This document shows positions 37,441-46,659 of a stretch of 64,000 bases of DNA, piece after piece. Below the pieces are notes generated by a model. That model was not told the DNA's origin and did no database searches. It worked only from the letters and a program-made list of their open reading frames with translations. Positions within the stretch are counted from its first letter, which is position 1. The number at the start of each line of letters is the position of its first letter. The translations under genes and the position numbers were made by a program. This DNA comes from Parabacteroides sp. PF5-9. GTDB taxonomy: Bacteria > Bacteroidota > Bacteroidia > Bacteroidales > Tannerellaceae. The stretch is from assembly GCF_029893105.1 (NCBI RefSeq), contig NZ_JARXWG010000020.1, forward strand, positions 1 through 64,000, in the 5' to 3' direction.

Positions 37441-38862
37441 TTATTGAGGATAAAATGTTTTCAGATCAAAGGAAGAGGCTATAATCCGGCGCATCTCCCA
37501 ACGGTCGGCAACCAAGCCGGCAGCTTTGGCCTGTACCATACAGTTTCCAATAGCTGTAGCCTCAGATGGCCCTGCCACAACGGGTATACCTATCGCATTT
37601 GCTGTCAATTGATTGAGCAGTGCATTATTCGATCCACCACCTATTATATGTAGTTTATCGACTGCAAACGGAGCTGTCTCTTTGAGCATTGATAAAACCT
37701 CTTTATAGCGGTTTGCCAAACTATAAAAGATACAACGAATAAAATCGGCATCACTCTGTGGAGTATCTTGTCCGGTTTGTCGACAATATGCGGCAATCGC
37801 CTCAGTCATAAGCTGCGGATTGGCGAAAGAGTCGTCATCCGGATTAACAATCGATGCAAATGTGCTCTCTTTTTCAGCCTTTTGAACAATCTCTTCGTAA
37901 GAATAAGAACGGCCTTCCCTCTCCCACTCCTTTCGGCACTGTTCTAAAAGCCACATTCCGGTAATATTCTTTAAAAATCGGGTAGTCCCTTCGATTCCTC
38001 CTTCATTGGTGAAGTTATTGTTGAAAGAAGCGTCATTGATAATCGGTTGTTCGACTTCTATCCCCATCAAACTCCATGTACCACTGCTTAAATATGCAAA
38101 ATGAGTATCGACTGCCGGTACAGCCACAACAGCCGATGCTGTATCATGCCCTGCAACAGCAATAACAGGAATTTTTCCTATACCAGTCTCATTGGCTATC
38201 TCTTCTGTTAATTCGCCCACTATTGTTCCGGGCATAACCAGCGGAAGCATTATCGAGGGAGAGATTCCTGCTGTTTTAAGCAATAATTCTTCAAACTGTT
38301 TGGTTATCGGGTTCAATATTTGTGAGGTTGATGCATCGGTATACTCACAAACTTTTTCCCCTGTTAATAAATAGGATAGTAGATCTGGTATAAAAAGAAT
38401 ATTTTCTGCCTGTTCTAACGGTGCAAACTGCTCTTGTTTCATTCGGTATAATTGAAACAGGCTATTAAAATTCATTATTTGAATCCCTGTCAGATGATAT
38501 ACTTCTTCACGAGGAAGCAGCTTAAAAAAAGCTTCAGGTGCTCCTTCGGTATAAGGATCTCTGTATGCACGCGGCAGTCCTAAGAGCGTACCGTCTTGGG
38601 CTATACAACCAAAATCTACCCCCCAGGTATCGATCCCAATCGAATCGACCTGTATGTTCTTTTGCATACATATCCGCAGACTTTCTCGTAGCGAATCATA
38701 CAATTGATAGATATTCCAATAGTACTTGCCATGAAGTTCCATGATGCTGTTTTCAAATCGATGGATCTCATGCATTTCAAATGTGGAGCCAGTTAGTGTG
38801 CCTATGATCGCTCTTCCGCTTGTCGCTCCGATATCAAAGGCCAAAAAGTTTTTTGTTTTCAT
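37441..38862 (-). CDS. rhaB: Rhamnulokinase
   Basis: FGGY-family sugar kinase that phosphorylates L-rhamnulose at C1. The 473-residue protein has the phosphate-1 motif FLAFDIGATSGRAIIG, VDSIGIDTWGVDFG, the adenosine-site VAGHDTASAVVAVP with LSSGTWSLMG, and the C-terminal HIIGGGSNNALLNQLTANA. I start it at the ATG at 38862; the frame extends four codons further to a TTG that is less likely. It is the first gene of the seven-gene rhamnose operon. The 358-bp gap upstream holds its promoter and a 22-bp phased repeat array. Confidence 0.97.
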   Translation of the reverse strand: MKTKNFLAFDIGATSGRAIIGTLTGSTFEMHEIHRFENSIMELHGKYYWNIYQLYDSLRESLRICMQKNIQVDSIGIDTWGVDFGCIAQDGTLLGLPRAYRDPYTEGAPEAFFKLLPREEVYHLTGIQIMNFNSLFQLYRMKQEQFAPLEQAENILFIPDLLSYLLTGEKVCEYTDASTSQILNPITKQFEELLLKTAGISPSIMLPLVMPGTIVGELTEEIANETGIGKIPVIAVAGHDTASAVVAVPAVDTHFAYLSSGTWSLMGIEVEQPIINDASFNNNFTNEGGIEGTTRFLKNITGMWLLEQCRKEWEREGRSYSYEEIVQKAEKESTFASIVNPDDDSFANPQLMTEAIAAYCRQTGQDTPQSDADFIRCIFYSLANRYKEVLSMLKETAPFAVDKLHIIGGGSNNALLNQLTANAIGIPVVAGPSEATAIGNCMVQAKAAGLVADRWEMRRIIASSFDLKTFYPQ

Positions 38863-38894
38863 GGTATTATTCAAATGAACACTTTTCAGGAGAG

Positions 38895-38902
38895 CAAAAA
38901 TA
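38895..38902 (-). promoter_or_regulatory. -7 box for the rhamnose operon
   Basis: Minus-strand TATTTTTG 33 bases before the rhaB ATG. The region 20 bp further up lacks a -33 TTTG, as is common for activator-dependent promoters; an AraC-type RhaR is the usual activator in Bacteroides, but none is adjacent here. Confidence 0.55.
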
Positions 38903-39038
38903 GAGAGTTAACAGATGCCGGAATTTATGAAAATGATAATAATCCTATAAATTATGACAGAAGTAGTTTTAAAAGGTATGTTGACTGTTTTTTGCAGTAT
39001 CCCAACTGTTTTTTTGCAAGATACTGTCTGTTTTTCTG

Positions 39039-39142
39039 TAACACGTAGGTCTGTTTTCTGTTAGAGGTACGTCTAAAACAATTTAGAGGTACGTCTAAAT
39101 TCGTTTAGAGGTACGTGTAAAATAATTTAGAGGTACCTCTAA
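39039..39142. repeat. 22-bp phased palindrome array, family A, copy 2
   Basis: Four intact units start at 39061, 39083, 39105 and 39127 (22-bp steps), with a degenerate fifth (TAACACGTAGGTCTGT) at 39039 in the same phase. Units one and two are TTAGAGGTACGTCTAA, the third ends GTGTAA, and the last is the perfect palindrome. It lies in the divergent gap between rhaB and the FKBP gene, with the perfect-palindrome end facing the FKBP promoter 29 bp away. Confidence 0.9.
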
Positions 39143-39170
39143 CAGAAAAGTGATCGCTATGTTGTAACTT

Positions 39171-39200
39171 TTTGTTTCAAATAAGCTTTTATTATATTTG
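39171..39200 (+). promoter_or_regulatory. Promoter of the FKBP lipoprotein gene
   Basis: TATATTTG (39193-39200) with TTTG (39171-39174) 18 bp upstream, slightly short of the ideal spacing. It gives a leader of about 15 nt before the ATG at 39221. Confidence 0.65.
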
Positions 39201-39220
39201 CACTCTTTTAATAACACATT

Positions 39221-39748
39221 ATGAAATTTAGACAAATATTGATGACACGTTTATGGTTTTTTTGTGTGATGTTGGGTTCGTTTTTAGCTGTATGTACCGC
39301 TTGTGACGATGATGATGAACAATTCTCTCCGGAGGAACAGAATTATTTCGAAGAGAATGCAGACTATCTCTATCGAAGAAAAACCGAAAAAAATGAGAAC
39401 GGAGATTTGGTTTATACACCGATTCCTGTCGGGAAAGATACAATCTTGTATCGGGTTATGGAGAAAGAGGGAGATGGGGAAAAACCGCAGATGAGCAGTC
39501 GGCTTACCATGCTCATACAAGGTGAATTGATCAGTGGTGAAACTTTTCAACCGCAGATTGAAATACCCTGTACACCAGCACAATTAATACCCGGAATGGC
39601 CTATACTCTTTTGGAATGTGCAGAAGGAGAAACGGTTGAAAGTATTATCCCGGCATCGTTGGGATATGGATATGTACCGGTCGGAACAATTCCAGCTGGT
39701 TCGACATTAATTTTTGTCTTTAAAATAAAAGCGATCGATACGCCTTAA
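39221..39748 (+). CDS. FKBP-type peptidyl-prolyl isomerase-like lipoprotein
   Basis: The 175-residue lipoprotein (lipobox CTAC, Cys28, followed by an Asp-rich tether) has a C-terminal FKBP fold (about 75-173). Sequence such as ESIIPASLGYGYVPVGTIPAGSTLIFVFKIKAI matches the final strands of FKBP. The first half is divergent, and several active-site aromatics usual in FKBPs (for example in the YVGWLxDG region) cannot be recognised, so isomerase activity is uncertain. It probably acts as a periplasmic or surface folding factor. It is monocistronic; a long hairpin overlaps its stop codon. Confidence 0.85.
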   Translation: MKFRQILMTRLWFFCVMLGSFLAVCTACDDDDEQFSPEEQNYFEENADYLYRRKTEKNENGDLVYTPIPVGKDTILYRVMEKEGDGEKPQMSSRLTMLIQGELISGETFQPQIEIPCTPAQLIPGMAYTLLECAEGETVESIIPASLGYGYVPVGTIPAGSTLIFVFKIKAIDTP

Positions 39749-39766
39749 GGGTATATCGATCGCTTT
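39728..39766. terminator. Convergent terminator hairpin overlapping the FKBP stop codon
   Basis: A 13-bp stem (39728-39740 with 39754-39766) whose left arm encodes the last residues before the FKBP stop at 39746-39748. The T-rich tract is on the minus-strand side (TTTTATTTTA), so the hairpin may mainly stop transcription of the convergent hydrolase gene while also protecting the FKBP mRNA end. Confidence 0.6.
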
Positions 39767-39800
39767 ATGACAGGGGGATAGATCTATTAGGATCACTTTT

Positions 39801-41177
39801 TTAGTTTTCTCGGATAATTAAAACCCAGTCGTTACCCCGACCGGAGGATGGTGGAGTTATTTGACAGGCACTTGTACGCATAACCTCTTCCCCCTCTTTT
39901 AATTCTCCTGTACGGGGATTCATCCAGGATAAAGCGAATTTGTTTTTACGGCTGATCGGTTCCAGGTTGATTGTTGCATTTTCTCCATGGGGAAAATAGA
40001 CAAATGCAAATCCATTACCACGTAAAGCAACTATTTTATGATCAGGTGAACTGTTTTCGGAAACGATTAGCGATAAATCAGGTATGCGGCTTGTCCAATC
40101 AAAACGTTCCATCAGCTGGCGGGCATAGATTAAATCGAAGGCGCCGGGTAAGTCCATGGATGTTTTCCAGTTTCCTCTTGCTTGGCCGGTCGGTTCAAAT
40201 TCAGGAGTCAGCATTTGCCAGATATCATGACAACCATACGTATGGCCTAACGCTCCCGTAAAAAGATTCCAGTACATGGCTTGGCGAACATCCACATCAT
40301 CAAACCACCCTAAGGAGTCGGGCTGCCAGCATATCGGATGGTTTTCATAACGGGGCTCTCCGTCCAAACACGGTTTGACCGGAATAAGATTATAGTCTCT
40401 TTGTACAATTTTTTCATAGGCTGCATAGTTGCGTTGGCAATGGCCTGTTTGCGACATATTGAAATCGAGCCAGTCACAGTTATGAAACCATTCGCTGGAT
40501 GAGCGTTCGCCTTGCGGATGGAAAGTGATCAGATGGTTTTTATCGGCTTTTCGCAGAGCTTTCCCTAATGCATCCCAGATCGGATAATTGCCATCGCCCC
40601 CAAAACGGTCGCCTCCATTGATCCAGATAATATTTTTGAAATTCTTATAGCGTTTGCCCAACCATGTTCCATACCATTCGGCATTTATAGGGGTGAAAAT
40701 TTCCGGACCAACGCCCCATTGTTTATCTACTTTATCTCCCCAGGTGGGAAGTAATCCGATATACAGTCCTTTTGTTTCTGCCATTTTGATCACTTTGTCG
40801 ACCCATTTAAAATAGGCTTCATTCGGTTGCTCTATCCGATTGTCTGTTAATGGCGTATCCCCATTTTTATTGGGTGTGTTTAACCCATCGAGTTCGGCCA
40901 GAATAACAGCCTGGATCACCGTAAAACCTTTTGCTCGTCTGTTTTCGAGGTATTCTTCTACTTCCTGTTCATTTAAGCGATGGAATAATTCCCAGGCGGT
41001 ATCTGCCAGATAGAAGAAAGGTGTGCCGTCTTTGTGTTGCAGATAACGCCCGTTGGCAGATACTTCGAGTTTGCCATGCGAAAAGTTTACAGACGATCCA
41101 TTCCATAATGTCTTTTGTGAAAAACATGACCACACAGAGGTTAAAGCCAACAAAACAATGATTAGCTGATTTTTCAT
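39801..41177 (-). CDS. GH140-like (DUF4038) glycoside hydrolase
   Basis: The 458-residue exported protein has a signal peptide (about 1-20). A DUF4038 (beta/alpha)8 domain follows (about 35-360), with FFYLADTAWELFHRLNEQEVEEYLENRRAKGFTVIQ, WINGGD and DGEPRYE. A C-terminal collagen-binding-like beta domain (about 370-455) has the WMNPRTGEL motif. The closest characterised activity I know in this family is the apiosidase of rhamnogalacturonan-II degradation, with catalytic Asp and Glu in the two short motifs above. Whether this one acts on apiose is inference. It follows the antiporter gene by 7 bp; nearby rhamnosidase genes make pectin side chains a plausible target. Confidence 0.85.
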   Translation of the reverse strand: MKNQLIIVLLALTSVWSCFSQKTLWNGSSVNFSHGKLEVSANGRYLQHKDGTPFFYLADTAWELFHRLNEQEVEEYLENRRAKGFTVIQAVILAELDGLNTPNKNGDTPLTDNRIEQPNEAYFKWVDKVIKMAETKGLYIGLLPTWGDKVDKQWGVGPEIFTPINAEWYGTWLGKRYKNFKNIIWINGGDRFGGDGNYPIWDALGKALRKADKNHLITFHPQGERSSSEWFHNCDWLDFNMSQTGHCQRNYAAYEKIVQRDYNLIPVKPCLDGEPRYENHPICWQPDSLGWFDDVDVRQAMYWNLFTGALGHTYGCHDIWQMLTPEFEPTGQARGNWKTSMDLPGAFDLIYARQLMERFDWTSRIPDLSLIVSENSSPDHKIVALRGNGFAFVYFPHGENATINLEPISRKNKFALSWMNPRTGELKEGEEVMRTSACQITPPSSGRGNDWVLIIREN

Positions 41178-41184
41178 AATGTAC

Positions 41185-43473
41185 TTATTTACTTAAAATT
41201 AGGGTTGAAGGCATATTTTGTAATGCCTCTTGATGATTTTCAGATATACGGTTCCAGGTATGATAACCGATAAGCATAAAATTATAACCATTGAATATCT
41301 CAGCGGTCAACTCTTTTTCCCGTAAAATAGCCGTATTTCGTACACGGGTTATAAAGTCTTGTGATTTTTCTTCTACAACAGATCGTCCGGGAGTCGTATG
41401 ATTGGTCAGGTTTAAGACTGCCGCTAAACCCTGAGTCGATCTCAGTAACGTCTGTGCATAATGGAATAGGTAGAGATCTTCCTCTGAGTCAATGATAATC
41501 AAAATGCTATTTGCTTTTACAAAATCACGGTTAATGAACACGCCAACCGGGACGTTTGTCTGTTCGATAAACATTTTGGTTTTATCTTTCAACAAATCAC
41601 CCGGGTAAAATAACGATTCCGGGGCTTTGAATTTCTTAAGGTACTTATTGTATAGCGACTTATGGTACTTTGTGGCGGCAACGTCACCGGGTAGATTACT
41701 GTGGGAGATCCCGGCACCGACCAGTAAAAAATCGAAACCTTCTTCGTTGACGATTTGGCAGATATCTTGTCCCGGATTATTGGATATTTCATAACGTGTT
41801 TGAATGTCGATCCCTAATTTTTGAGCGCCGTACAGGATCGGACCGAAACTCATCTCTTCAAAATTTTCAATGTGTAATGGATTCACATCCGGCCCTACAG
41901 TCAGATGGAGTGCCGTTAATTCCATTTTATTTTTCCCTTTAGAAAACATCTGGTGGGCAACATCTAACATAATCTGACCGTTTCCGGCGCGTCCAAAAGA
42001 AAGTAAAACCCTGAAGATATTTTCGACCGGTTGATGTGTTGTGTGTTCCAACAACTTATCTCTTGTCCGGAAGCAGAACTTAATGAATGAGATCAGAGGT
42101 GCTGTCATGAAGGTGGTAATTAATGTCATGATGACTAACATGACAAAAATCGGAGGAGGAAGTATCTTCATTTCGTAACCGATGGTCAGTACCACTAACT
42201 CCATTAATCCTCTCGTATTCATTAGTGCGCCAATATAAAGGCTGTTTTTCCAACTCTCGCCGACAAAACGGGCAGAGAACAATGCGCCTCCGAATTTTCC
42301 GGCAATAGCGACAAGGATCAGGATTCCACACATCGACCATAGTTCCGGGGTATTCAGTAGACCGATCTCAGTCCGGAGGCCGGTAGAGACAAAGAATAGA
42401 GGTAGGAACAAGGAGAGTGAAACGTCTTCCACTTTTTCGCTCATGATCTTACGGAATTTAATATCTCCGGGCATGACTACTCCGGCAATGAAAGCGCCAA
42501 ACAGAGCATGTAGTCCGAGTACTTCAGTGGTATAAGCAGACATGATAAGAATCAGAAACATAGAGGCGACTAATCCTTTGTCGATCACTTCTTTATTGTG
42601 ATAAATATTCCCAACCATTTGTAAAAAAGGACGGACAGCAAGAAACATGAAAGCGATATATACAACAGAAAACAGGATATTAAAGATGGCGCTTAACATC
42701 GATCCGGCTTGTGCTATGGCTATGACAACAGCCAGTAAACACCAGGCGGTGATATCTCCATTGGCAGCGCTGGCTAATGAAATTGTTCCGAGATGTGTTT
42801 TGGTTAACCCCTTTTCTTGAATGATACGCGCTAATACCGGAAAGGCGGTTATACTCATCGATATACCGATAAATAATGCAAAAGAGAGAAAAGGCGTACT
42901 TTCATCAGCATATGTATCGTAAAGAAAATAGGCAGCCAACATACCGAAAAAGAAAGGAACAATAGTGCTGGTATGGCTGATTAGGATTGTCTCTTTCAGT
43001 TTACTTCGAACTTCCGTAATGTCCAATTCCATGCCTATAGCAAACATAAAAAGAATCAATCCGAATTGACTGATTAAAGTAATATTCCCTAATGATTCGA
43101 CGGGGAAAAGAAAGGCAGATATTTCAGGAAAAGTACTTCCCAGAATAGAAGGTCCCAGGATAATACCGGCAAGAATCTCTCCTAAAACCGTCGGTTGTCC
43201 TATTTTCATGAATAACCATCCAAAAATACGACAGAAAATAAGAATGACGATTATTTGTAACAGGAGGATACCTATTGGAGATTCAATGTGTTCGAGCAAC
43301 AGTTTCTGAAACAGATCAAATCCTTCCGACAGATTGGTCGGGGCATCGTAGGTCGCAGAAATTGCTTCGTCCACTTGTTGGCGTTCTCCTTGTTTAGCAA
43401 TAAAGAACATCAATGAACCGAAAACAATAATCACCATCAGATAGAAAGTCAAACTTTTTGCCCCTTTACTCAT
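41185..43473 (-). CDS. Cation/proton antiporter of the CPA2 family
   Basis: The 762-residue inner-membrane protein has an N-terminal helix (about 8-25). A Na/H exchanger domain of about 12 helices follows (about 70-445, with GEILAGIILGPSILGSTFPE, LFMFAIGMELD and MNTRGLMELVVLTIGYEMKIL). A C-terminal cytoplasmic region (about 470-760) resembles paired universal-stress-like domains. The role is Na+ or K+/H+ exchange for pH and salt balance. The CPA2 motif with Asp at the ion site is not fully resolvable by eye. It has its own promoter, divergent from glgB. Confidence 0.9.
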   Translation of the reverse strand: MSKGAKSLTFYLMVIIVFGSLMFFIAKQGERQQVDEAISATYDAPTNLSEGFDLFQKLLLEHIESPIGILLLQIIVILIFCRIFGWLFMKIGQPTVLGEILAGIILGPSILGSTFPEISAFLFPVESLGNITLISQFGLILFMFAIGMELDITEVRSKLKETILISHTSTIVPFFFGMLAAYFLYDTYADESTPFLSFALFIGISMSITAFPVLARIIQEKGLTKTHLGTISLASAANGDITAWCLLAVVIAIAQAGSMLSAIFNILFSVVYIAFMFLAVRPFLQMVGNIYHNKEVIDKGLVASMFLILIMSAYTTEVLGLHALFGAFIAGVVMPGDIKFRKIMSEKVEDVSLSLFLPLFFVSTGLRTEIGLLNTPELWSMCGILILVAIAGKFGGALFSARFVGESWKNSLYIGALMNTRGLMELVVLTIGYEMKILPPPIFVMLVIMTLITTFMTAPLISFIKFCFRTRDKLLEHTTHQPVENIFRVLLSFGRAGNGQIMLDVAHQMFSKGKNKMELTALHLTVGPDVNPLHIENFEEMSFGPILYGAQKLGIDIQTRYEISNNPGQDICQIVNEEGFDFLLVGAGISHSNLPGDVAATKYHKSLYNKYLKKFKAPESLFYPGDLLKDKTKMFIEQTNVPVGVFINRDFVKANSILIIIDSEEDLYLFHYAQTLLRSTQGLAAVLNLTNHTTPGRSVVEEKSQDFITRVRNTAILREKELTAEIFNGYNFMLIGYHTWNRISENHQEALQNMPSTLILSK

Positions 43474-43491
43474 CTACTACGCGGTTTGATG

Positions 43492-43499
43492 CAAAAATA
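43492..43499 (-). promoter_or_regulatory. -7 box for the antiporter gene
   Basis: Minus-strand TATTTTTG about 18 bases before the antiporter ATG, so its leader is very short. It is divergent from the glgB promoter 50 bp away. Confidence 0.55.
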
Positions 43500-43549
43500 A
43501 TAAATATCCTTTTATTCTCATTATTCTCAAAGGGTATATTTTTTTCTTT

Positions 43550-43557
43550 TATCTTTG
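43550..43557 (+). promoter_or_regulatory. -7 box for glgB-manA
   Basis: TATCTTTG, 25 bases before the glgB ATG, matches TAnnTTTG; no TTTG is found at the -33 distance. Confidence 0.55.
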
Positions 43558-43582
43558 TCAGATAACCAATTATATAAAAATA

Positions 43583-45589
43583 ATGGATTCGCTTAACCTG
43601 ATTAAAAATGATCCTTGGCTATCTCCCTATGAAAAAGCCATTGATGGACGATATGAGTATGCCCTGAATAAAGAACAAAACCTGACAAACAATGGGAAAC
43701 AATCACTCTCGGATTTTGCTTCCGGTTATCTTTATTTTGGATTGCATAAACAACCCGGTGGATGGGTTTTCCGCGAATGGGCTCCTCATGCAACAGCGAT
43801 TTATCTTATTGGCTCTTTCAACGGTTGGGAAAAAGATGAAACATACCGGATGAAGTTACACGAGAATGGGGTATGGGAGATACAATTGGATGAACATCAA
43901 CTTCACCACGAAGATTTATTCAAACTCCTTGTGGAATGGGAAGGTGGAAGTGGAGAGCGTATACCGGCCTGGATACGCCGGGTAGTCCAAGATCCACAGA
44001 CTCATATTTTTAATGCACAGGTTTGGAATCCCAAACAACCTTTTGTCTTTAAACAGAATGATTTTATACCCGATACTTCTCCTTTACTGATTTATGAATG
44101 TCATATCGGAATGAGTACAAATGAAGAACGGGTAGGTACATATACCGAATTCCGGAAGAATATACTGCCCCGCATTAAAAAAGACGGTTATAACGCGATC
44201 CAGATTATGGCTATTCAGGAACATCCCTATTATGGCTCTTTTGGATATCATGTCAGTAGCTTTTTTGCAGCATCCTCTCGTTTTGGTACTCCAGAAGAAC
44301 TGAAACAACTGATTGATGAAGCGCATGGGATGGGTATCAGTGTGATTATGGATATTGTGCATAGCCATGCCGTGAAAAACGAAATAGAGGGATTAGGGCG
44401 TTTTGACGGTTCCTATGATCAGTATTTTCATTCAGGTGATCGACGTGAACATCCAGCTTGGGACTCTTTGGTGTTTGATTATGGCAAGAATGAGGTGCTC
44501 CATTTTTTATTATCAAATTGCAAATTCTGGCTCGAAGAATATAAGTTCGACGGTTTCCGTTTTGATGGAGTCACCTCTATGTTGTATTATAGCCATGGGT
44601 TAGGAGAAGCTTTTATGAATTATAGCGACTACTTTAACGGACGTCAGGATGGAGACGCTATTGCCTACCTCACATTAGCCAATAAACTGATCCATGAAGT
44701 CAATAAAAATGCGATTACTATTGCTGAGGAGGTGAGTGGTATGCCCGGACTGGCTGCAAAAGTAGAAGATGGCGGTTATGGGTTTGATTATCGTATGGCG
44801 ATGAATATTCCGGACTACTGGATAAAAACGATCAAAGAGAAAAAAGATGAAGAGTGGCATCCATCCTCTATCTGGTGGGAAACAACCAATCGCCGTTCCG
44901 ATGAAAAGACGATCAGCTATACAGAAAGTCATGATCAGGCATTGGTTGGAGATAAGACGATTATTTTCCGTTTGATCGATGCCGATATGTACTGGCATAT
45001 GCAGGTGGATGATCATACTTTTTTAGTGGATCGCGGTATGGCTTTACATAAAATGATCCGGTTAGTCACTGTTGCCACCATCAATGGAGGTTACCTTAAC
45101 TTTATGGGGAATGAATTCGGTCATCCCGAATGGATCGATTTTCCTCGTGAGGGGAATGGTTGGTCGTATAAATATGCACGACGACAGTGGGAACTGGTCG
45201 ATAATTTGAACTTGAAATACCATTATCTGGGTGATTTCGATCGCGAAATGCTAAACCTGATCAAAGCGGTGAAAGGTTTTCAAAATACACCCGTGCAAAA
45301 AATATGGGATAATGATGGTGACCAGATCTTAGCGTTTATGCGGCAAGAGTTGTTGTTTGTCTTTAACTTCAGTCCGGATAAATCGTTTACCGATTATGGC
45401 TTCCTTGTTCCTATGGGCGAATACGAAGTCGTTCTGAATACGGATGCACCGTGTTTTGGTGGTTTTGGCTTGGCCGACGACAGTATCCATCATTTTACCC
45501 ATTTTGATCCTTTATATAAACAAGAAAAGAAAGAATGGTTGAAACTCTACCTACCAGCCCGTAGCGCGTTGGTTTTGAGAAAAATATAA
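43583..45589 (+). CDS. glgB: 1,4-alpha-glucan branching enzyme
   Basis: Transfers glucan chains to make alpha-1,6 branches in glycogen. The 668-residue protein has an N-terminal CBM48 (about 45-150, YFGLHKQPGGWVFREWAPHATAIYLIGSFNGWE) and a GH13 barrel. The nucleophile Asp lies in KFDGFRFDGVTSMLYYSHG, the acid Glu in ITIAEEVSGMPG, and the transition-state Asp in YTESHDQALVGDK. A C-terminal beta domain closes it. The YYSHG and ESHDQALVGDK motifs place it in the eukaryote-like GH13_8 group common in Bacteroidetes, not the classical GH13_9 GlgB. It is followed 16 bp later by manA. Confidence 0.95.
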   Translation: MDSLNLIKNDPWLSPYEKAIDGRYEYALNKEQNLTNNGKQSLSDFASGYLYFGLHKQPGGWVFREWAPHATAIYLIGSFNGWEKDETYRMKLHENGVWEIQLDEHQLHHEDLFKLLVEWEGGSGERIPAWIRRVVQDPQTHIFNAQVWNPKQPFVFKQNDFIPDTSPLLIYECHIGMSTNEERVGTYTEFRKNILPRIKKDGYNAIQIMAIQEHPYYGSFGYHVSSFFAASSRFGTPEELKQLIDEAHGMGISVIMDIVHSHAVKNEIEGLGRFDGSYDQYFHSGDRREHPAWDSLVFDYGKNEVLHFLLSNCKFWLEEYKFDGFRFDGVTSMLYYSHGLGEAFMNYSDYFNGRQDGDAIAYLTLANKLIHEVNKNAITIAEEVSGMPGLAAKVEDGGYGFDYRMAMNIPDYWIKTIKEKKDEEWHPSSIWWETTNRRSDEKTISYTESHDQALVGDKTIIFRLIDADMYWHMQVDDHTFLVDRGMALHKMIRLVTVATINGGYLNFMGNEFGHPEWIDFPREGNGWSYKYARRQWELVDNLNLKYHYLGDFDREMLNLIKAVKGFQNTPVQKIWDNDGDQILAFMRQELLFVFNFSPDKSFTDYGFLVPMGEYEVVLNTDAPCFGGFGLADDSIHHFTHFDPLYKQEKKEWLKLYLPARSALVLRKI

Positions 45590-45605
45590 TTTACAGATAA
45601 AAATC

Positions 45606-46580
45606 ATGTTATATCCATTGACATTTAAACCGATCCTCAAAAGTGTGCTTTGGGGAGGTTCAGCGATTTGCCCGTTTAAAGGCATTACTCCCGTACAGGA
45701 AGGTATCGGGGAAAGTTGGGAACTCTCTCATGTGGAAGATCACTATTCGATTGTAGCGAATGGAGCATTAGAAGGAAAATCTTTAGATGAATTGATTCGT
45801 ATATACGGAAATAGTCTGGTTGGAGAGAAAGTGATCCGCCGGTTTGGAACAACATTCCCGTTATTGATCAAATTCATCGATGCACGTGATGATCTATCCA
45901 TTCAGGTTCATCCCGATGATACGTTGGCACGCAAACGACATAATTCGTTTGGAAAAACAGAAATGTGGTACGTGATTAAAGCTACTCCCAAAGCAACTTT
46001 ATACTCCGGTTTTTCGCAACAGATCAATGCCGAAGAATATGTGGAGCGAGTCAAAGACAACACAATCATGGATGTTTTAAAACGCTACGAAGTGGCTTCA
46101 GGTGATGTCTTTTTTCTGCCGGCCGGCCGTGTGCATGCCATAGGGGCAGGTTGCTTTATCGCAGAAATTCAGCAGACAAGTAATGTGACTTATCGCATCT
46201 ATGATTATAACCGGAAAGATATTCAGGGCAATGAGCGCGAATTGCATACGGAATTGGCAAAAGACGCGATCGATTATACGTTGTATGATGATTATAGAAC
46301 ACATTATTCGTCAGAAAAAGATGCTGTAGTAGAATTAGTTCACTGTAAATATTTCACAACAAACCTGTTGGAGTTGGATAAACCGATAGAACGTGATTTA
46401 GTCGCATTGGATTCTTTTGTCGTCTATATTTGTATGGAAGGAGGGGCTAAGATCACTGATGATAAAGGAAATGTTATCGAAGTCCATCAAGGGCAGACTG
46501 TACTGATCCCTGCGGAAACCAAACAAGTAAATATCCTCCCGCTTTCTACGGTCAAATTGATGGAAACATATATCGATTGA
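45606..46580 (+). CDS. manA: Mannose-6-phosphate isomerase, type I
   Basis: Zinc enzyme interconverting mannose-6-phosphate and fructose-6-phosphate. The 324-residue cupin protein carries SWELSHVED, the zinc-site IQVHPDDTLARKRHNSFGKTEMWYVI, the second ligand set in FFLPAGRVHAIGAGCFIAEIQQTSNVTYRIYDY, and a C-terminal beta domain. Its length fits the short, Firmicutes-like form. It probably shares the glgB transcript and ends at a strong terminator. The pairing with glgB suggests hexose-phosphate balancing during glycogen or glycan metabolism. Confidence 0.95.
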   Translation: MLYPLTFKPILKSVLWGGSAICPFKGITPVQEGIGESWELSHVEDHYSIVANGALEGKSLDELIRIYGNSLVGEKVIRRFGTTFPLLIKFIDARDDLSIQVHPDDTLARKRHNSFGKTEMWYVIKATPKATLYSGFSQQINAEEYVERVKDNTIMDVLKRYEVASGDVFFLPAGRVHAIGAGCFIAEIQQTSNVTYRIYDYNRKDIQGNERELHTELAKDAIDYTLYDDYRTHYSSEKDAVVELVHCKYFTTNLLELDKPIERDLVALDSFVVYICMEGGAKITDDKGNVIEVHQGQTVLIPAETKQVNILPLSTVKLMETYID

Positions 46581-46603
46581 TCTGATAAAGAGACAAAACA
46601 CAA

Positions 46604-46645
46604 ACAGGCGACCTGATACATTGATACGCAGGTCGCCTGTTTTTC
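46604..46645 (+). terminator. Strong terminator of glgB-manA
   Basis: A 12-bp GC-rich perfect stem (46604-46615 with 46629-46640) is followed by TTTTTCTTTAT on the plus strand. It also separates this unit from the convergent GH2 gene. Confidence 0.88.
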
Positions 46646-46659
46646 TTTATAGGAAAATA

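Noticed and set aside
39039-39142. Family A arrays as plasmid-type replication iterons
   Set aside because: The 22-bp phase is iteron-like, but copies are scattered through a chromosomal region with no replication initiator gene nearby.
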